Shown here one piece after another: positions 9,103 to 18,266 of a stretch of 64,000 bases of DNA. This stretch comes from Paenibacillus sp. FSL H7-0737 (GTDB lineage Bacteria; Bacillota; Bacilli; Paenibacillales; Paenibacillaceae): NCBI RefSeq assembly GCF_000758545.1, contig NZ_CP009279.1, positions 3,968,001 through 4,032,000 on the forward strand, read 5' to 3'. Both the position numbers and the translations under genes were made by a program. Within the stretch, counting starts at the first letter, position 1. The number at the start of each line of letters is the position of its first letter. The notes below the pieces were generated by a model. It made no database searches, was not told where the DNA came from, and saw only the letters and a list, made by a program, of their open reading frames with translations.

Positions 9103-10131
9103 CTAATCTATTTGTTGTGAAACTAATAAACCTAATCCAAGACTTTGTAATCCATTCAGATAATCACGCTTCAAGTCACTTACCGCTAATTCCGGAAGAT
9201 GTTCCTTAGGAACGTATGTAGCAGTTCGATCGGCGATTTGATTAAGCATAGCTGGAGCTAATTCATCCTCACAAAAAATAATATAATGCGGATTCAAAAT
9301 AGAGGTCATAGTAGCCACTAACCGACTAATCGCATCTACTTTATGATCCGGCTGCATGCTTGATCCACCCTGATCTCCAGTTAATGCTTCTATGAAATTT
9401 CTATTGTCATACTGGGGCATGTATTGAACTTCCCCTGAAAAAAACGTCTTTCCCCGAACAATTTCACCATTAACGGCTATCCCAGCTCCCGGTCCGTTTT
9501 TCCCTAAATACAGATACATCAAAGAAATATTCTCCTTCAAATTTCTTTGCGCCATATAACCGATTACAGCGGCATTCATATCATTTTCCACGATTGTCGG
9601 GATAGAGAGCTGATCTTCTATACATCTTTTCAAATCTAGATTCTGATATTTCGCATAACCTGGGATCAGAAAAATCTTCCCCTGTTTCACCGCGCCTGGA
9701 ACACCAATCGCTACAGATTGAATCTTAGGATTAGCCTTTTTTTCACCTTCGATAAGCGAGACCAGTGTACTAACGTCTTCCTCAAGAATACTAGGTAAAT
9801 TCCCTTCTTTTACAACATTGCCAATGCAATTATAGATCGTATAGTTTGTTTCATTTTTTTCCAAAAAAATAGCCATCCCTAATCGGTAATTCGGATTATA
9901 GGCGTATCTTATTGCCCTTCTTCCGCCACTAGACTCATCAAGGCCAATGATCGTTACTTCCCCAGTCTCTTCCATCTGCATTAGAAATTTACTGATCGTT
10001 GGAAAACTGTATAGTAATCTTTGACTTAACTCCGCCTTCGTAGCCCTTCCTAATTCTAATAATGCTGTTCGAATATTTCGAATAATTTCAGATTTGAGTT
10101 GCTGTGAAGGAAGTCTTTTATCACTTGCCAT
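9103..10131 (-). CDS. ROK-family (XylR/NagC-like) repressor
   Basis: A 342-aa protein. An N-terminal winged HTH (ELGRATKAELSQRLLYSFPTISKFL) is joined to a ROK sugar-kinase-like domain (IGVPGAVKQGKIFLIPG, VENDMNAAVIGY, GPGAGIAVNGEIVRG). The usual ROK zinc CxCGxxGC motif is absent. I prefer the ATG at 10131, which follows GGTGGGAG. The longer ATG at 10152 would lie inside a 52-bp palindrome that is better read as operator DNA. It probably represses itself and the MFS gene until a sugar binds. Confidence 0.85.
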   Translation of the reverse strand: MASDKRLPSQQLKSEIIRNIRTALLELGRATKAELSQRLLYSFPTISKFLMQMEETGEVTIIGLDESSGGRRAIRYAYNPNYRLGMAIFLEKNETNYTIYNCIGNVVKEGNLPSILEEDVSTLVSLIEGEKKANPKIQSVAIGVPGAVKQGKIFLIPGYAKYQNLDLKRCIEDQLSIPTIVENDMNAAVIGYMAQRNLKENISLMYLYLGKNGPGAGIAVNGEIVRGKTFFSGEVQYMPQYDNRNFIEALTGDQGGSSMQPDHKVDAISRLVATMTSILNPHYIIFCEDELAPAMLNQIADRTATYVPKEHLPELAVSDLKRDYLNGLQSLGLGLLVSQQID

Positions 10132-10142
10132 GGCTCTCCCAC

Positions 10143-10194
10143 CTATAGTCATACTGACTTATTAAATGCATTTAATAAGTCAGTATGACTATAG
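10143..10194. promoter_or_regulatory. 52-bp perfect palindrome, ROK operator
   Basis: Every base from 10143 to 10194 pairs around the centre ATGCAT (arms begin CTATAGTCATACTGAC). It lies immediately upstream of the chosen ROK start. Length and perfection are unusual for an operator; a cruciform is possible. Confidence 0.8.
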
Positions 10195-10261
10195 CAGGAA
10201 TACTTCTTAACGACAACATAATTTTTCGATGCGGCCCCTTCTGAAACTCCAACATGAATAA

Positions 10262-10280
10262 AGGGGCATGAAGCCCCCCT
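10262..10280 (-). terminator. Weak terminator after the GNAT gene
   Basis: Short GC-rich hairpin (AGGGGGGCTTCATGCCCC on minus) followed by TTTATT, 3' of the GNAT gene that ends the ABC operon. Confidence 0.45.
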
Positions 10281-10294
10281 AATTATCAACAAAT

Positions 10295-10816
10295 TCAAAG
10301 CCTTTGCAGGATTCGTTCCCATCTTCCAGGATGGCTTTCATCCAAGTACACAGGCTGAAATCCTAATTTCAAATAAATGCGGATGGCGGGCAGTCTGAAA
10401 TCATCAGTTTCTAAACATGCCGCCGTTCCCCCTGAATCTCTTATTTTGTGCAAGACAGCTAGACTCACAGCATAGCCGAGACCTTTACCAGAATATTCTG
10501 GAAGCACTCCAACCATGTGCAAGTACCAGTTCTTATTGTCATCACTACCCGACTCCCAGGCCGTAGCAGTAGCTACAGGTTGATCCCCGCGGCAAATGAA
10601 CAACAAGCGATCCGAATACAAGGGTACATGATCACTGATTTTATGAGCAAATTTAACTTCCCTTGTAAAAGAATGGCGTATAAGCTCTTCCCAGTTCCGT
10701 TCATCATCCGGCTCGAAATGACGAATTAGATACCCGGTAGGACAGTGAAAAACAGGCAAGTCGGACAGCATTTCTTTTTTCATCACAAGTTTGGAAAGGG
10801 CCTGATCCACCGTCAA
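10295..10816 (-). CDS. GNAT-family N-acetyltransferase
   Basis: A 173-aa GNAT protein. The acetyl-CoA loop is VLPEYSGKGLGYAVSLAVL (motif A, about 108-126), followed by AIRIYLKLGFQPV (motif B). The TTG start overlaps the stop of the Gfo/Idh gene, after GAGTGAGG, so translation is coupled. It is the last gene of a sugar ABC operon; the acceptor is unknown. Confidence 0.8.
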   Translation of the reverse strand: MTVDQALSKLVMKKEMLSDLPVFHCPTGYLIRHFEPDDERNWEELIRHSFTREVKFAHKISDHVPLYSDRLLFICRGDQPVATATAWESGSDDNKNWYLHMVGVLPEYSGKGLGYAVSLAVLHKIRDSGGTAACLETDDFRLPAIRIYLKLGFQPVYLDESHPGRWERILQRL

Positions 10817-12015
10817 TTCCTCACTCTCGTTCTAAAATCGGGAAAGGCTATTGCTTTTCCACCATTCTCTACAGATTCCATAGACAATGTAAACACAGAG
10901 CTCCAAGTAACGGCATCATATACGTCCACCGAAGGGGTTCGATCCTCCTGAATAGCAGAAATAAATTCTTCAAGCACCATAAAATCGCCTCCGCCATGTT
11001 TCGTCCCAGCGGCATATTCGCCCCATTTCATCCATGTCGGGTGATCATAGAGTGGTTGATAACTGCTTAAAGGCTCCCACATTTCCTCTCCATCCGCTAT
11101 ATTTTTGGGCGAGAGATTCTTGAACCAGATCAAATCCTCTTCGTACTGATGGCGGCCCGTAATATACGCTCCCTCAGTTCCTTGCAGTAAATAATGAGTT
11201 TTATTATGCGGTCTAACGGAGGACCAGTCTACACGCAGTTCAATCAGTACACCCTTTTCCGTTTGAATGACCGCGACCGCGCTATCCCCTTGCCGCCAGA
11301 ATCCCTCCCGTGCTGCTGGGTGATCTTTTCCATAATGCTCTCCGAAATAATATTGTAAGGATCTAGATTTGGAAACAAAAGACGAGACGCTTTTTAATCG
11401 ATCACCCTCAGGCTTATTGAGGTTAATCCATTGCGCAACTGGACCAATTGAATGTGTCGGATAATTGATCCCGTTATACTGCTGATGTAATTGCCCCCGC
11501 CAAGTCAGAGAACCATCCGGATGATGAGTCAAATGACGTAAATCATGGATATATCCGCCTTCCAGATAAGTAATTTCACCGAACATGCCTTGATCCGCCA
11601 TATGTTTAATCGTCAGATTGGAGCGCGAGAAACAGTAATTTTCAGACATCATATATTTAAGTCCAGTTTGTTCAACAGTTTCGATAAGCTCCCAAGCTTC
11701 CTCTAAAGATTGGATCGAAATCACTTCGCTTAGGACATGCTTACCCGCATTTAAAGCATCAATAGATTGTCTGGCATGCAAATGCATGGGGCTTAAAATA
11801 AACACCGCATCTATTGCCGAATCTTTTAACATTTCATGATAATCCCGATACGTTCGGATTTCCGGGAATTTCTCTTTCCATTGGTTAAGCACCCACTCAT
11901 TCAAGTCACAAGTGGCGGTCAGATGTATCCGATCCGATAGAGAGTACAATGCATTCATAAAACTGGCTCCACGATTTCCACCTACGATCGCTAATCTTAC
12001 TGGCTGACGATTCAT
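10813..12015 (-). CDS. Gfo/Idh/MocA-family oxidoreductase
   Basis: A 400-aa NAD(P)-dependent sugar dehydrogenase-like protein. The Rossmann start is RLAIVGGNRGASFMN (residues about 7-21). AVFILSPMHLHARQSIDALNAGKHVLSEV carries the family's E(K)P-type segment, here SEV in place of the usual EKP. The C-terminal domain has YLEGGYIHDLRHLTHHPDG. It overlaps the metallophosphoesterase gene by 4 bp. It likely oxidises the sugar imported by the neighbouring ABC system. Confidence 0.85.
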   Translation of the reverse strand: MNRQPVRLAIVGGNRGASFMNALYSLSDRIHLTATCDLNEWVLNQWKEKFPEIRTYRDYHEMLKDSAIDAVFILSPMHLHARQSIDALNAGKHVLSEVISIQSLEEAWELIETVEQTGLKYMMSENYCFSRSNLTIKHMADQGMFGEITYLEGGYIHDLRHLTHHPDGSLTWRGQLHQQYNGINYPTHSIGPVAQWINLNKPEGDRLKSVSSFVSKSRSLQYYFGEHYGKDHPAAREGFWRQGDSAVAVIQTEKGVLIELRVDWSSVRPHNKTHYLLQGTEGAYITGRHQYEEDLIWFKNLSPKNIADGEEMWEPLSSYQPLYDHPTWMKWGEYAAGTKHGGGDFMVLEEFISAIQEDRTPSVDVYDAVTWSSVFTLSMESVENGGKAIAFPDFRTRVRN

Positions 12016-12872
12016 TGCTGGTCCACCTGCTTTCTATCCATTTGAAGTCGATTGATGATTAGCTCCTGATCTCTTGTCTCCCCTTCAGCCTGCGGATATT
12101 TTTCATAATCAAAAATGCTGAAGGTAAATAATGAAGACCATTTACTCAATTGCTCGCTTGCCAGATTCACCATCTCTAACCTGATTTCATCTTCAAGTAC
12201 AGTAAGGATTCGAGCAGCAGGAATATCCAGGATGGAGGCTGTTTGAATGAAATGCCAGTTTTCTTTTCTAACGATAGAATGCACATGATTATGCCCGTTG
12301 AAATAGAAACCCACACCTTGCCATTGCTTCAATATCGGCCAAATGTCCAAGCTGGGATCCAGTGACATCATTGGCTCAGTTGATCTAGCCGTCGTATTAT
12401 ACAAGGGATGATGACCGAAGACGAATAAAGGCTTTTCCGATTTCCGCTTCATTTGTGCTTCGAGCCAAGTCAGCTGTGCATCATCAAGTGTTCCGCTCCA
12501 ATCGTCACGATTTTCCCGTGCGGTATCCAGCAAAATAATGATTGCATTCGTCTCTTCAATCACACTGTATCGCTGCTGCCGGGTGACGGAAAGGATTTCT
12601 TCCTTAGGATAAGTGTACGTATCATGATTACCAAGAACATGTAGAAAACGTCTAGAATGCTTGCTGTCCTTAATCTTACCCATGATATAATTAAATTCGC
12701 TAAATTCTCCTGCGTGCACCATATCTCCCACGGAAATATGATAATCGGCTGGGATGGACAAGAATAGATTCATAAATTGCTCATAAAAAGCATCTCGTGC
12801 CTCTTTAATCAAAACCTTGTTGTTTAACAATTCGTCCGGGTAATGTAAGTCCCCAATAATCGCCAGCCTCAT
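12012..12872 (-). CDS. Calcineurin-like metallophosphoesterase
   Basis: A 286-aa protein with all five metal motifs in order: GDLHYPD, GDMVHAGE, GNHDTY, GHHPLYN, NGHNHVH. This fits the CpdA/Icc-like phosphodiesterase group. The C-terminal 60 aa are outside the catalytic core. It sits between the permease genes and a Gfo/Idh dehydrogenase, so it may cleave a phosphodiester of the transported sugar (glycerophosphodiester-like); that is inference. Confidence 0.85.
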   Translation of the reverse strand: MRLAIIGDLHYPDELLNNKVLIKEARDAFYEQFMNLFLSIPADYHISVGDMVHAGEFSEFNYIMGKIKDSKHSRRFLHVLGNHDTYTYPKEEILSVTRQQRYSVIEETNAIIILLDTARENRDDWSGTLDDAQLTWLEAQMKRKSEKPLFVFGHHPLYNTTARSTEPMMSLDPSLDIWPILKQWQGVGFYFNGHNHVHSIVRKENWHFIQTASILDIPAARILTVLEDEIRLEMVNLASEQLSKWSSLFTFSIFDYEKYPQAEGETRDQELIINRLQMDRKQVDQQ

Positions 12873-12884
12873 AAATGCCTCCTC

Positions 12885-13802
12885 CTAACCTTTAATGCCA
12901 GAGCTCATAAAACTACCTATCACTTGCCGCTGGAACAATAAAAATCCAATCATTAAGGGTGCCGAAACAATCAACGTAGCCGCGCAGACATCAGACCACT
13001 GTGCACCCGACTCTGTGGCTTTTGCGAACATCGCCAAGCCTACAGTTAATAAGCGATTCTCCTCCGAATTGGTTACAATAAGGGGCCACAAGAAATCATT
13101 CCAATGAAAGCTGACCGACACGATCGCAAAGGACACATAAATCGGGCGTGACAGTGGGACATAGATTCTTGAAAGAATATGCAGGCGTGATGCGCCCTCC
13201 ACCCGAGCAGCTTCATCCAGCTCATAGGGTAATTGCTTGAAGGACTGCCTTAACAGAAACACTCCAAAGGAGGAGGCAAAGTAAGGTAGCATAATCCCCA
13301 GCTTGGTATCCAGCAGCCCCATTTCGTTCAACACCTGATAGTTGGAAAAGATAAGTACATCTGGCGGCACCATAATTTGCACCAAAAATAACATGAATAA
13401 CAGATCTTTTCCGAAGAATCGTACCCGTGCGAAAGCATAAGCAGCCATCGTCATTGTAACGAGTTGCACAGCAAGCACAACACCGCACACAAGCAATGTA
13501 TTTATTAAAAATCGTCCAAAAGGCGCTCCATTCCAGACATGAATCAAATTCTCAAACGTGAAGTCCCAAGACCATCCCGCATCGATAGCGATGTCTTTGG
13601 GTAGAAAAGCCGTTCTAACCACCCATAGGAAGGGAATGATCCAGGCCGCGGCAAACGTAAATCCAACCGCATGCCACAGTATCTGCTGGATTCGGCGCTT
13701 CGTTCTTTCGGAGTTCAGTATGCGCTCCTCTTCTAAAGCTTTGCGTGTATTCTGCCTTAATACTAAGGGCAGCTTTAGTGGATTATCCTCCATGGATTCC
13801 AC
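12885..13802 (-). CDS. ABC sugar permease, MalG type
   Basis: A 305-aa membrane protein with six predicted TM helices and the EAA cytoplasmic loop ELDEAARVEGASRLHILSRIYVPLSRP. The hydrophilic N-terminus (about 40 aa, basic) is longer than usual. It follows the UgpA-type permease by 3 bp. No ATPase is encoded in the operon, as is common for CUT1 systems that share an MsmX-type ATPase. Confidence 0.9.
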   Translation of the reverse strand: MESMEDNPLKLPLVLRQNTRKALEEERILNSERTKRRIQQILWHAVGFTFAAAWIIPFLWVVRTAFLPKDIAIDAGWSWDFTFENLIHVWNGAPFGRFLINTLLVCGVVLAVQLVTMTMAAYAFARVRFFGKDLLFMLFLVQIMVPPDVLIFSNYQVLNEMGLLDTKLGIMLPYFASSFGVFLLRQSFKQLPYELDEAARVEGASRLHILSRIYVPLSRPIYVSFAIVSVSFHWNDFLWPLIVTNSEENRLLTVGLAMFAKATESGAQWSDVCAATLIVSAPLMIGFLLFQRQVIGSFMSSGIKG

Positions 13803-13805
13803 CTC

Positions 13806-14714
13806 CTATTCATAATGGATTTTCCGATCCCAGCCAAAAAACTGTAAAGAGGAAATCAGGAGCAGCAGCACGATCATGACCACCGTCATCGATGCGGCCA
13901 TCCCTTGATCGTAGAAATTAAAGGTGGACTCGTAGATATAATAAAGCAGCAGATTACTTGCATTATTCGGACCGCCCTTTGTCATAATCCAGAGATGGTC
14001 TACCAGCTTAAAAGAATTGGTTATCGCCACAACAGCCACGAACAACGTAGTCGGCATCGTGAGCGGAATTGTGATTCTGCGGATGGAAGTGAATGTACCG
14101 ACTCCGCTTACTGCAGCCGCTTCATATAAATCCTTGGGAATCTGCTGCATTCCTGCTAAATAAAAAATCATAAAATATCCGGCTTCTTTCCAAATCATCA
14201 TGATGACTAATGCGCCCATCACCGTATCAGGTGTTCCCAGCAAATTCACAGGCTGATCCGCGATCCATGAAGCCAGTCTGGCAAAGAGCCCAAAATGAGG
14301 GGTATACAGAAACAACCAGATGTTCGCCACAGCGATCATCGGGATCATATTCGGATAGAAAAATGAAAGACGTGCCAGTCCCCGCCCTTTTATCGCCTTG
14401 TCGGCAAACAGTGCCATCAAGAAAGCCAAAGCTAATGAAGTGGGTACTGTGCCAATGGCGAACCATATATTGTTACTGAACACCTTCATAAAGACATTGT
14501 CGTGCAATAGATTAGCGTAATTGTCAAAACCGACGAACAGAGGCTCAGGAGTCGCCAAATTTTTCTCATAAAAGCTAAGCCAGAACGATTTAAACATAGG
14601 GTAATAAGTAAACAAGCAAAGAAAGAGCAGCGAAGGCAACACTAGTCCCCAGCCGAATCCGTTTCGTCTAAGCCTCTCACTCCATCCGGCATTCATACCA
14701 TTCAATCCTTCCAT
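13806..14714 (-). CDS. ABC sugar permease, UgpA/MalF type
   Basis: A 302-aa, six-TM permease with the EAA motif DLYEAAAVSGVGTFTSIRRITIPLTMP. It pairs with the MalG-type permease 3 bp downstream and with the binding protein upstream. A hairpin lies between it and the binding-protein gene and probably lowers its expression relative to the binding protein. Confidence 0.9.
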   Translation of the reverse strand: MEGLNGMNAGWSERLRRNGFGWGLVLPSLLFLCLFTYYPMFKSFWLSFYEKNLATPEPLFVGFDNYANLLHDNVFMKVFSNNIWFAIGTVPTSLALAFLMALFADKAIKGRGLARLSFFYPNMIPMIAVANIWLFLYTPHFGLFARLASWIADQPVNLLGTPDTVMGALVIMMIWKEAGYFMIFYLAGMQQIPKDLYEAAAVSGVGTFTSIRRITIPLTMPTTLFVAVVAITNSFKLVDHLWIMTKGGPNNASNLLLYYIYESTFNFYDQGMAASMTVVMIVLLLLISSLQFFGWDRKIHYE

Positions 14715-14749
14715 GATTAAGGTTTCTACGATTAATGAATAAAGTAATG

Positions 14750-14782
14750 ACGCCAGAACAAGCTATCGAGCCGTCCTGGCGT
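14750..14782 (-). terminator. Intercistronic hairpin (attenuating)
   Basis: Hairpin with arms ACGCCAGGAC/GTTCTGGCGT in the gap between the binding-protein and permease genes. There is no strong T run, so it fits partial termination or mRNA 3'-end protection of the binding-protein message. Confidence 0.55.
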
Positions 14783-14799
14783 ATTCCATACCTCAAAGC

Positions 14800-16170
14800 T
14801 TACTTATTGAAGGGAGCAAGTGCCTGATCTGCTTCTGCTTGAGCCTTTTTAAGTGCACCTGCTGCATCAATCTCTCCTGCCAATGCCGCTTGAATCTGGT
14901 TCGTAATTGCCGTCGATACTTTACCATGATTATGAGTGGACAATTCCCGGAACGCATATTCCAATTGATCTCTCGCTACCAATGCTTGCGGGAAATCCGC
15001 TGTATACTTCTTCATAGCATCTGTATCGTATGCAGATTTTCTTACGCCAACATAACCGGATGAGCTGCTAAAGAGGGCAGCTTGTTCTGAAGCCGTCATA
15101 TATTTGGCAAATTCCCAAGCTGCAGCTTGTTTTTCAGGAGATGTGTCCTTGAAAATATACAGGTTACCTCCTCCAGTAGGTGATCCAAATTGGTTTTGTG
15201 CGGGTGGGAACGCTACGCCGAATTCGAACTTCGCGTTATTTTTTACGTTGGTTAAGTTGCCGCTTGTATGCATCATCATGGCTGTTTTGCCTTGAATGAA
15301 ATCTGTCGGAACGGTTGCCCAATCAATAACACCTTCCGGCATCGCCTTGTATTTATGGGACAAATCTAACCAGAATTGCAATGCCTCCACATTTTCCGGC
15401 GTATCGAACATCGCTTTTTTGCCATCGGAGGACATTATGTTTTGCTTCGGATCGGAAGTATTTTGCCGTGCAAGCATTTGAAACATCCAATACGAATCAT
15501 CATTGCCCGGAATTTCCAGCCCCACGTGACCGTCTTTGTTCAGCTTCTTAGCATAGGTTACAAGCTCATTCCATGTAGTGGGTGGTTTCTCTGGATCAAG
15601 TCCTGCGGCTTTGAACATTTCTTTGTTGTAATACATAACAATCGTGCTCCGCTGAAAAGGCAGGCTGTACGTTTTACCTTCAGACTGTGTATCCTCTACA
15701 AAGGCGGGATAAAAATCAGCCATCTGAATATCCGTGTCCTTTGCAATAAAATCATCCAGCGGAATGATTGCATTCATATCGAGCATACTGTACAGCTCTG
15801 TTGACATCATGACCGCGACATCCGGTGGCTGTTTGGCCTGCACACCTGCTTGAATTTTCACGGTATTGTCACCGTAATTACCTGTGTACACGGGATTAAC
15901 CTTAATTTCCGGGTGCTGCTCCATGAATGCACTAGCCATCCCATCGATTACTTTTGTAAGGGGACCACCAACATTAACCGGATAATAAAATGTAATCTCC
16001 ACTGGCTTAGCGGTTGGAGTCTCTGTGGATTCCGGAGTTGCAGCGATTGCTGTGGGTTGAGCGGTATTTTCTTTGGCTTCTGCCGTACTGTTATTAGATT
16101 GTCCGCAGCCCGCTACTGCCAGCATTGAGACGGATAGCAGTGTTAGAATGGTTTTGGTTTGCTTTAGCAT
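14800..16170 (-). CDS. ABC sugar-binding lipoprotein, UgpB-like
   Basis: A 456-aa lipoprotein: signal peptide with lipobox LAVAGC, then a low-complexity T/A/E/P linker, then a CUT1 solute-binding fold (ITFYYPVNVGGPLTKVIDGMA, LPFQRSTIVMYYNKEMFKAAGLDPEKPPTTW in parts, GGNLYIFKD). The PFQRS and GGGN features are shared with G3P-binding UgpB proteins. It is first in the operon with two permeases, a phosphodiesterase and a dehydrogenase. The ligand could be a glycerophosphodiester or an oligosaccharide. Confidence 0.85.
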   Translation of the reverse strand: MLKQTKTILTLLSVSMLAVAGCGQSNNSTAEAKENTAQPTAIAATPESTETPTAKPVEITFYYPVNVGGPLTKVIDGMASAFMEQHPEIKVNPVYTGNYGDNTVKIQAGVQAKQPPDVAVMMSTELYSMLDMNAIIPLDDFIAKDTDIQMADFYPAFVEDTQSEGKTYSLPFQRSTIVMYYNKEMFKAAGLDPEKPPTTWNELVTYAKKLNKDGHVGLEIPGNDDSYWMFQMLARQNTSDPKQNIMSSDGKKAMFDTPENVEALQFWLDLSHKYKAMPEGVIDWATVPTDFIQGKTAMMMHTSGNLTNVKNNAKFEFGVAFPPAQNQFGSPTGGGNLYIFKDTSPEKQAAAWEFAKYMTASEQAALFSSSSGYVGVRKSAYDTDAMKKYTADFPQALVARDQLEYAFRELSTHNHGKVSTAITNQIQAALAGEIDAAGALKKAQAEADQALAPFNK

Positions 16171-16203
16171 TTCTGTTAGCCCCTTTTTTCGCTTGGATTT
16201 GAA

Positions 16204-17088
16204 TTAAAATGCATAATGGCGAAAGTTCACACTAATGCGATTCGAGCCTACATCAAGAATATGGAGCTGTGCACCATCAGCGGTAGGCAATACAGCAATT
16301 CCTTGGGCTTCAGTACCACTAGGCAGATTACGATCAAAGGCAACAGATACGTTTCCAGTCTCCGGATCAATCTGATAAACCGTTTGGGTTGCGTTATCCG
16401 TAGAAGCATACAGAACACCGTTGTACACTTCGGCACCTTGAATTCGATCAATACTTTGGGAAAGTGGAATGGTTGTGATCACATGCATATCGTCAAGACT
16501 TAGTACATTCAAGACGCTTGCATTACTCCACTGAGCTGTGTAGACCTGACCGCGAGCAGCATCAACGGCTACCCAAGGCACACCGCCAATATGCAGATTT
16601 AACGGTAAAGCATAGGATGTACCCGTATATTTCAATGTGTTCACATCATAGAGGGCGATGTAAGGATGCTGATAGTTTTTGCCGTCTTCAATAGGAGCGT
16701 ATATTTTACCGTTATAGTAGGAAATATCACCGATATGGTCTCCACCTTGGGAGGCAATCTCCAGTGGAATAGCCAATTCATTCCGTGCTTTTACGGATTT
16801 TCCATCAAGTCCAGTCCGTAAGAGCCCATACGAGGAATTAAAGATCCATGAATTCCCGTCTGTAGCCACCCCTTGTCCCCGTTCCAGGGCATCAAGTAAC
16901 CAGAAGGTTTGCTTAGATACTTCATGCCAAGTTCCAGCAGTTGTAGCTGAAGTTGACTCTGCACTGATTTCTACCTCGGTGTTTACTAGGTTATCCGGTC
17001 CGACTGGTGTGGCAGATGCTACTAAAGATAAAGAACTGGTCGTAAGTACCCCCGCGCAAATCAGACTGAATAATCTCTTTAATCTCAT
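16204..17088 (-). CDS. Secreted beta-propeller-like protein
   Basis: A 294-aa protein with a classical signal peptide (KRLFSLICAGVLTTSSLSLVASA, start chosen at 17088 behind GGAGGAGAG). Repeats of the type YNGKIYAPIEDG, ARGQVYTAQWSN and YNGVLYASTDNA resemble YncE/glutamine-cyclotransferase-like propeller blades. No catalytic residue can be assigned. It lies between the sugar ABC operon and an AraC gene and may be a surface or secreted binding protein. Confidence 0.65.
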   Translation of the reverse strand: MRLKRLFSLICAGVLTTSSLSLVASATPVGPDNLVNTEVEISAESTSATTAGTWHEVSKQTFWLLDALERGQGVATDGNSWIFNSSYGLLRTGLDGKSVKARNELAIPLEIASQGGDHIGDISYYNGKIYAPIEDGKNYQHPYIALYDVNTLKYTGTSYALPLNLHIGGVPWVAVDAARGQVYTAQWSNASVLNVLSLDDMHVITTIPLSQSIDRIQGAEVYNGVLYASTDNATQTVYQIDPETGNVSVAFDRNLPSGTEAQGIAVLPTADGAQLHILDVGSNRISVNFRHYAF

Positions 17089-17226
17089 GTTTTCTCTCCT
17101 CCTAATAAGGTTGTAGTTCGGCATTTGTGCGCCTTACTTCAACCTTATTATAGGAGCTGGCAACAGCTCTCTAATTGAACAAAACACTTCTTTCCTTGAA
17201 CAAAACTCTCATTTGCAAGAATAAAA

Positions 17227-18081
17227 TCAATAAATCATATGATTAGGTTTGGAGGAGCTTTGATTCGCATACAGCTTTGGGGTTAGGCCGGTTTCTCGTT
17301 TGAATAATCTAGTAAAATGACCTTGATCGGCAAAACCAACCTGAGATGCAATTTCCTTCAAACCAATTTTTCCGGAACGAATTAGAAATTTAGAACGTTC
17401 GATTCTCAGACGAATTAAATAATTATGGGGTGTATATCCTGTCTGTTGTTTAAAAATCCGAATAAAATGCGACTGGCTCATATTAGCCATGCCAGCGAGA
17501 TCAGTCAGTTGAATCTCATCTTCTAAACGCTCACGCATAAATTGAATGACCTGAAATATTTCTTGATTGGCTGGCGTTTTTCGGTTTGAATGCTGGGGAA
17601 TCACTGAAGAATAGTGTTGTAACAAGTGAATAATTAACATGTTGGATAAAGAGTCGCTATATATTTTTCCTTTGGCACCGCCATTCTGTAATTCCTCCAG
17701 CATCCAAAGCCCTAATTGCAGAAGCTTGGAATCCTTGACATGAAATTTGCGGTCCAACTGGATATGGCCTTCCTTCAGATAACCAGATTCACGAGCAATC
17801 TCTTCGAGTACCGCTGGCGTAATTTCTATTTTCAAAAAATAGAGCGAGGTTCTGCCCCAAGGGCAAAGAAGACTCTCATTACAGGGGGTAATATGAATGG
17901 TGTAGTAATTTTCGTAGTAGGCTGTGCAGTGAATTCCTATTAAATATTTAGACTCCGAGGATGGGGTGAAAGCTTGTTGCGGGCTATACCATTGCGAAAC
18001 TTGAAGCTTATCCCAACCAAAAGTATCACTTGCAAGGACAGGCTGAGCAGCTGCAAAGGACGACTCTTCCATTTCTTTCAT
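17227..18081 (-). CDS. AraC-family transcriptional regulator
   Basis: A 284-aa regulator: N-terminal cupin-like domain (YLIGIHCTAYYENYYTIHI) and two C-terminal HTHs (IQLTDLAGMANMSQSHFIRIF; IGLKEIASQVGFADQGHFTRLF). The start at 18081 follows GGGGG by 6 nt; a second ATG 6 nt upstream is too close to that site. It probably controls the adjacent secreted-protein and sugar ABC genes. Confidence 0.85.
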   Translation of the reverse strand: MKEMEESSFAAAQPVLASDTFGWDKLQVSQWYSPQQAFTPSSESKYLIGIHCTAYYENYYTIHITPCNESLLCPWGRTSLYFLKIEITPAVLEEIARESGYLKEGHIQLDRKFHVKDSKLLQLGLWMLEELQNGGAKGKIYSDSLSNMLIIHLLQHYSSVIPQHSNRKTPANQEIFQVIQFMRERLEDEIQLTDLAGMANMSQSHFIRIFKQQTGYTPHNYLIRLRIERSKFLIRSGKIGLKEIASQVGFADQGHFTRLFKRETGLTPKLYANQSSSKPNHMIY

Positions 18082-18198
18082 ATTCATCCCCCTTTTCCCT
18101 TCAATATAGCAAGCCAGTATACGCTCCGCGTCAATGAGCTGTAAAAGCTATATTAATTTCCTCATAGTATTCAGAAGGTTATTTACGTCAAAACGCAA

Positions 18199-18224
18199 AA
18201 AAGAGGGGTTAATTCCCCTCTTTA
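18199..18224. terminator. Bidirectional terminator
   Basis: Hairpin GAGGGG-TTAATT-CCCCTC flanked by AAAA on the left and TTTAATATTTT on the right. It lies 3' of the chemoreceptor gene on the minus strand. Confidence 0.75.
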
Positions 18225-18266
18225 ATATTTTACATATTCTATTTCTGTAACTCTAAGTCTGAACAT

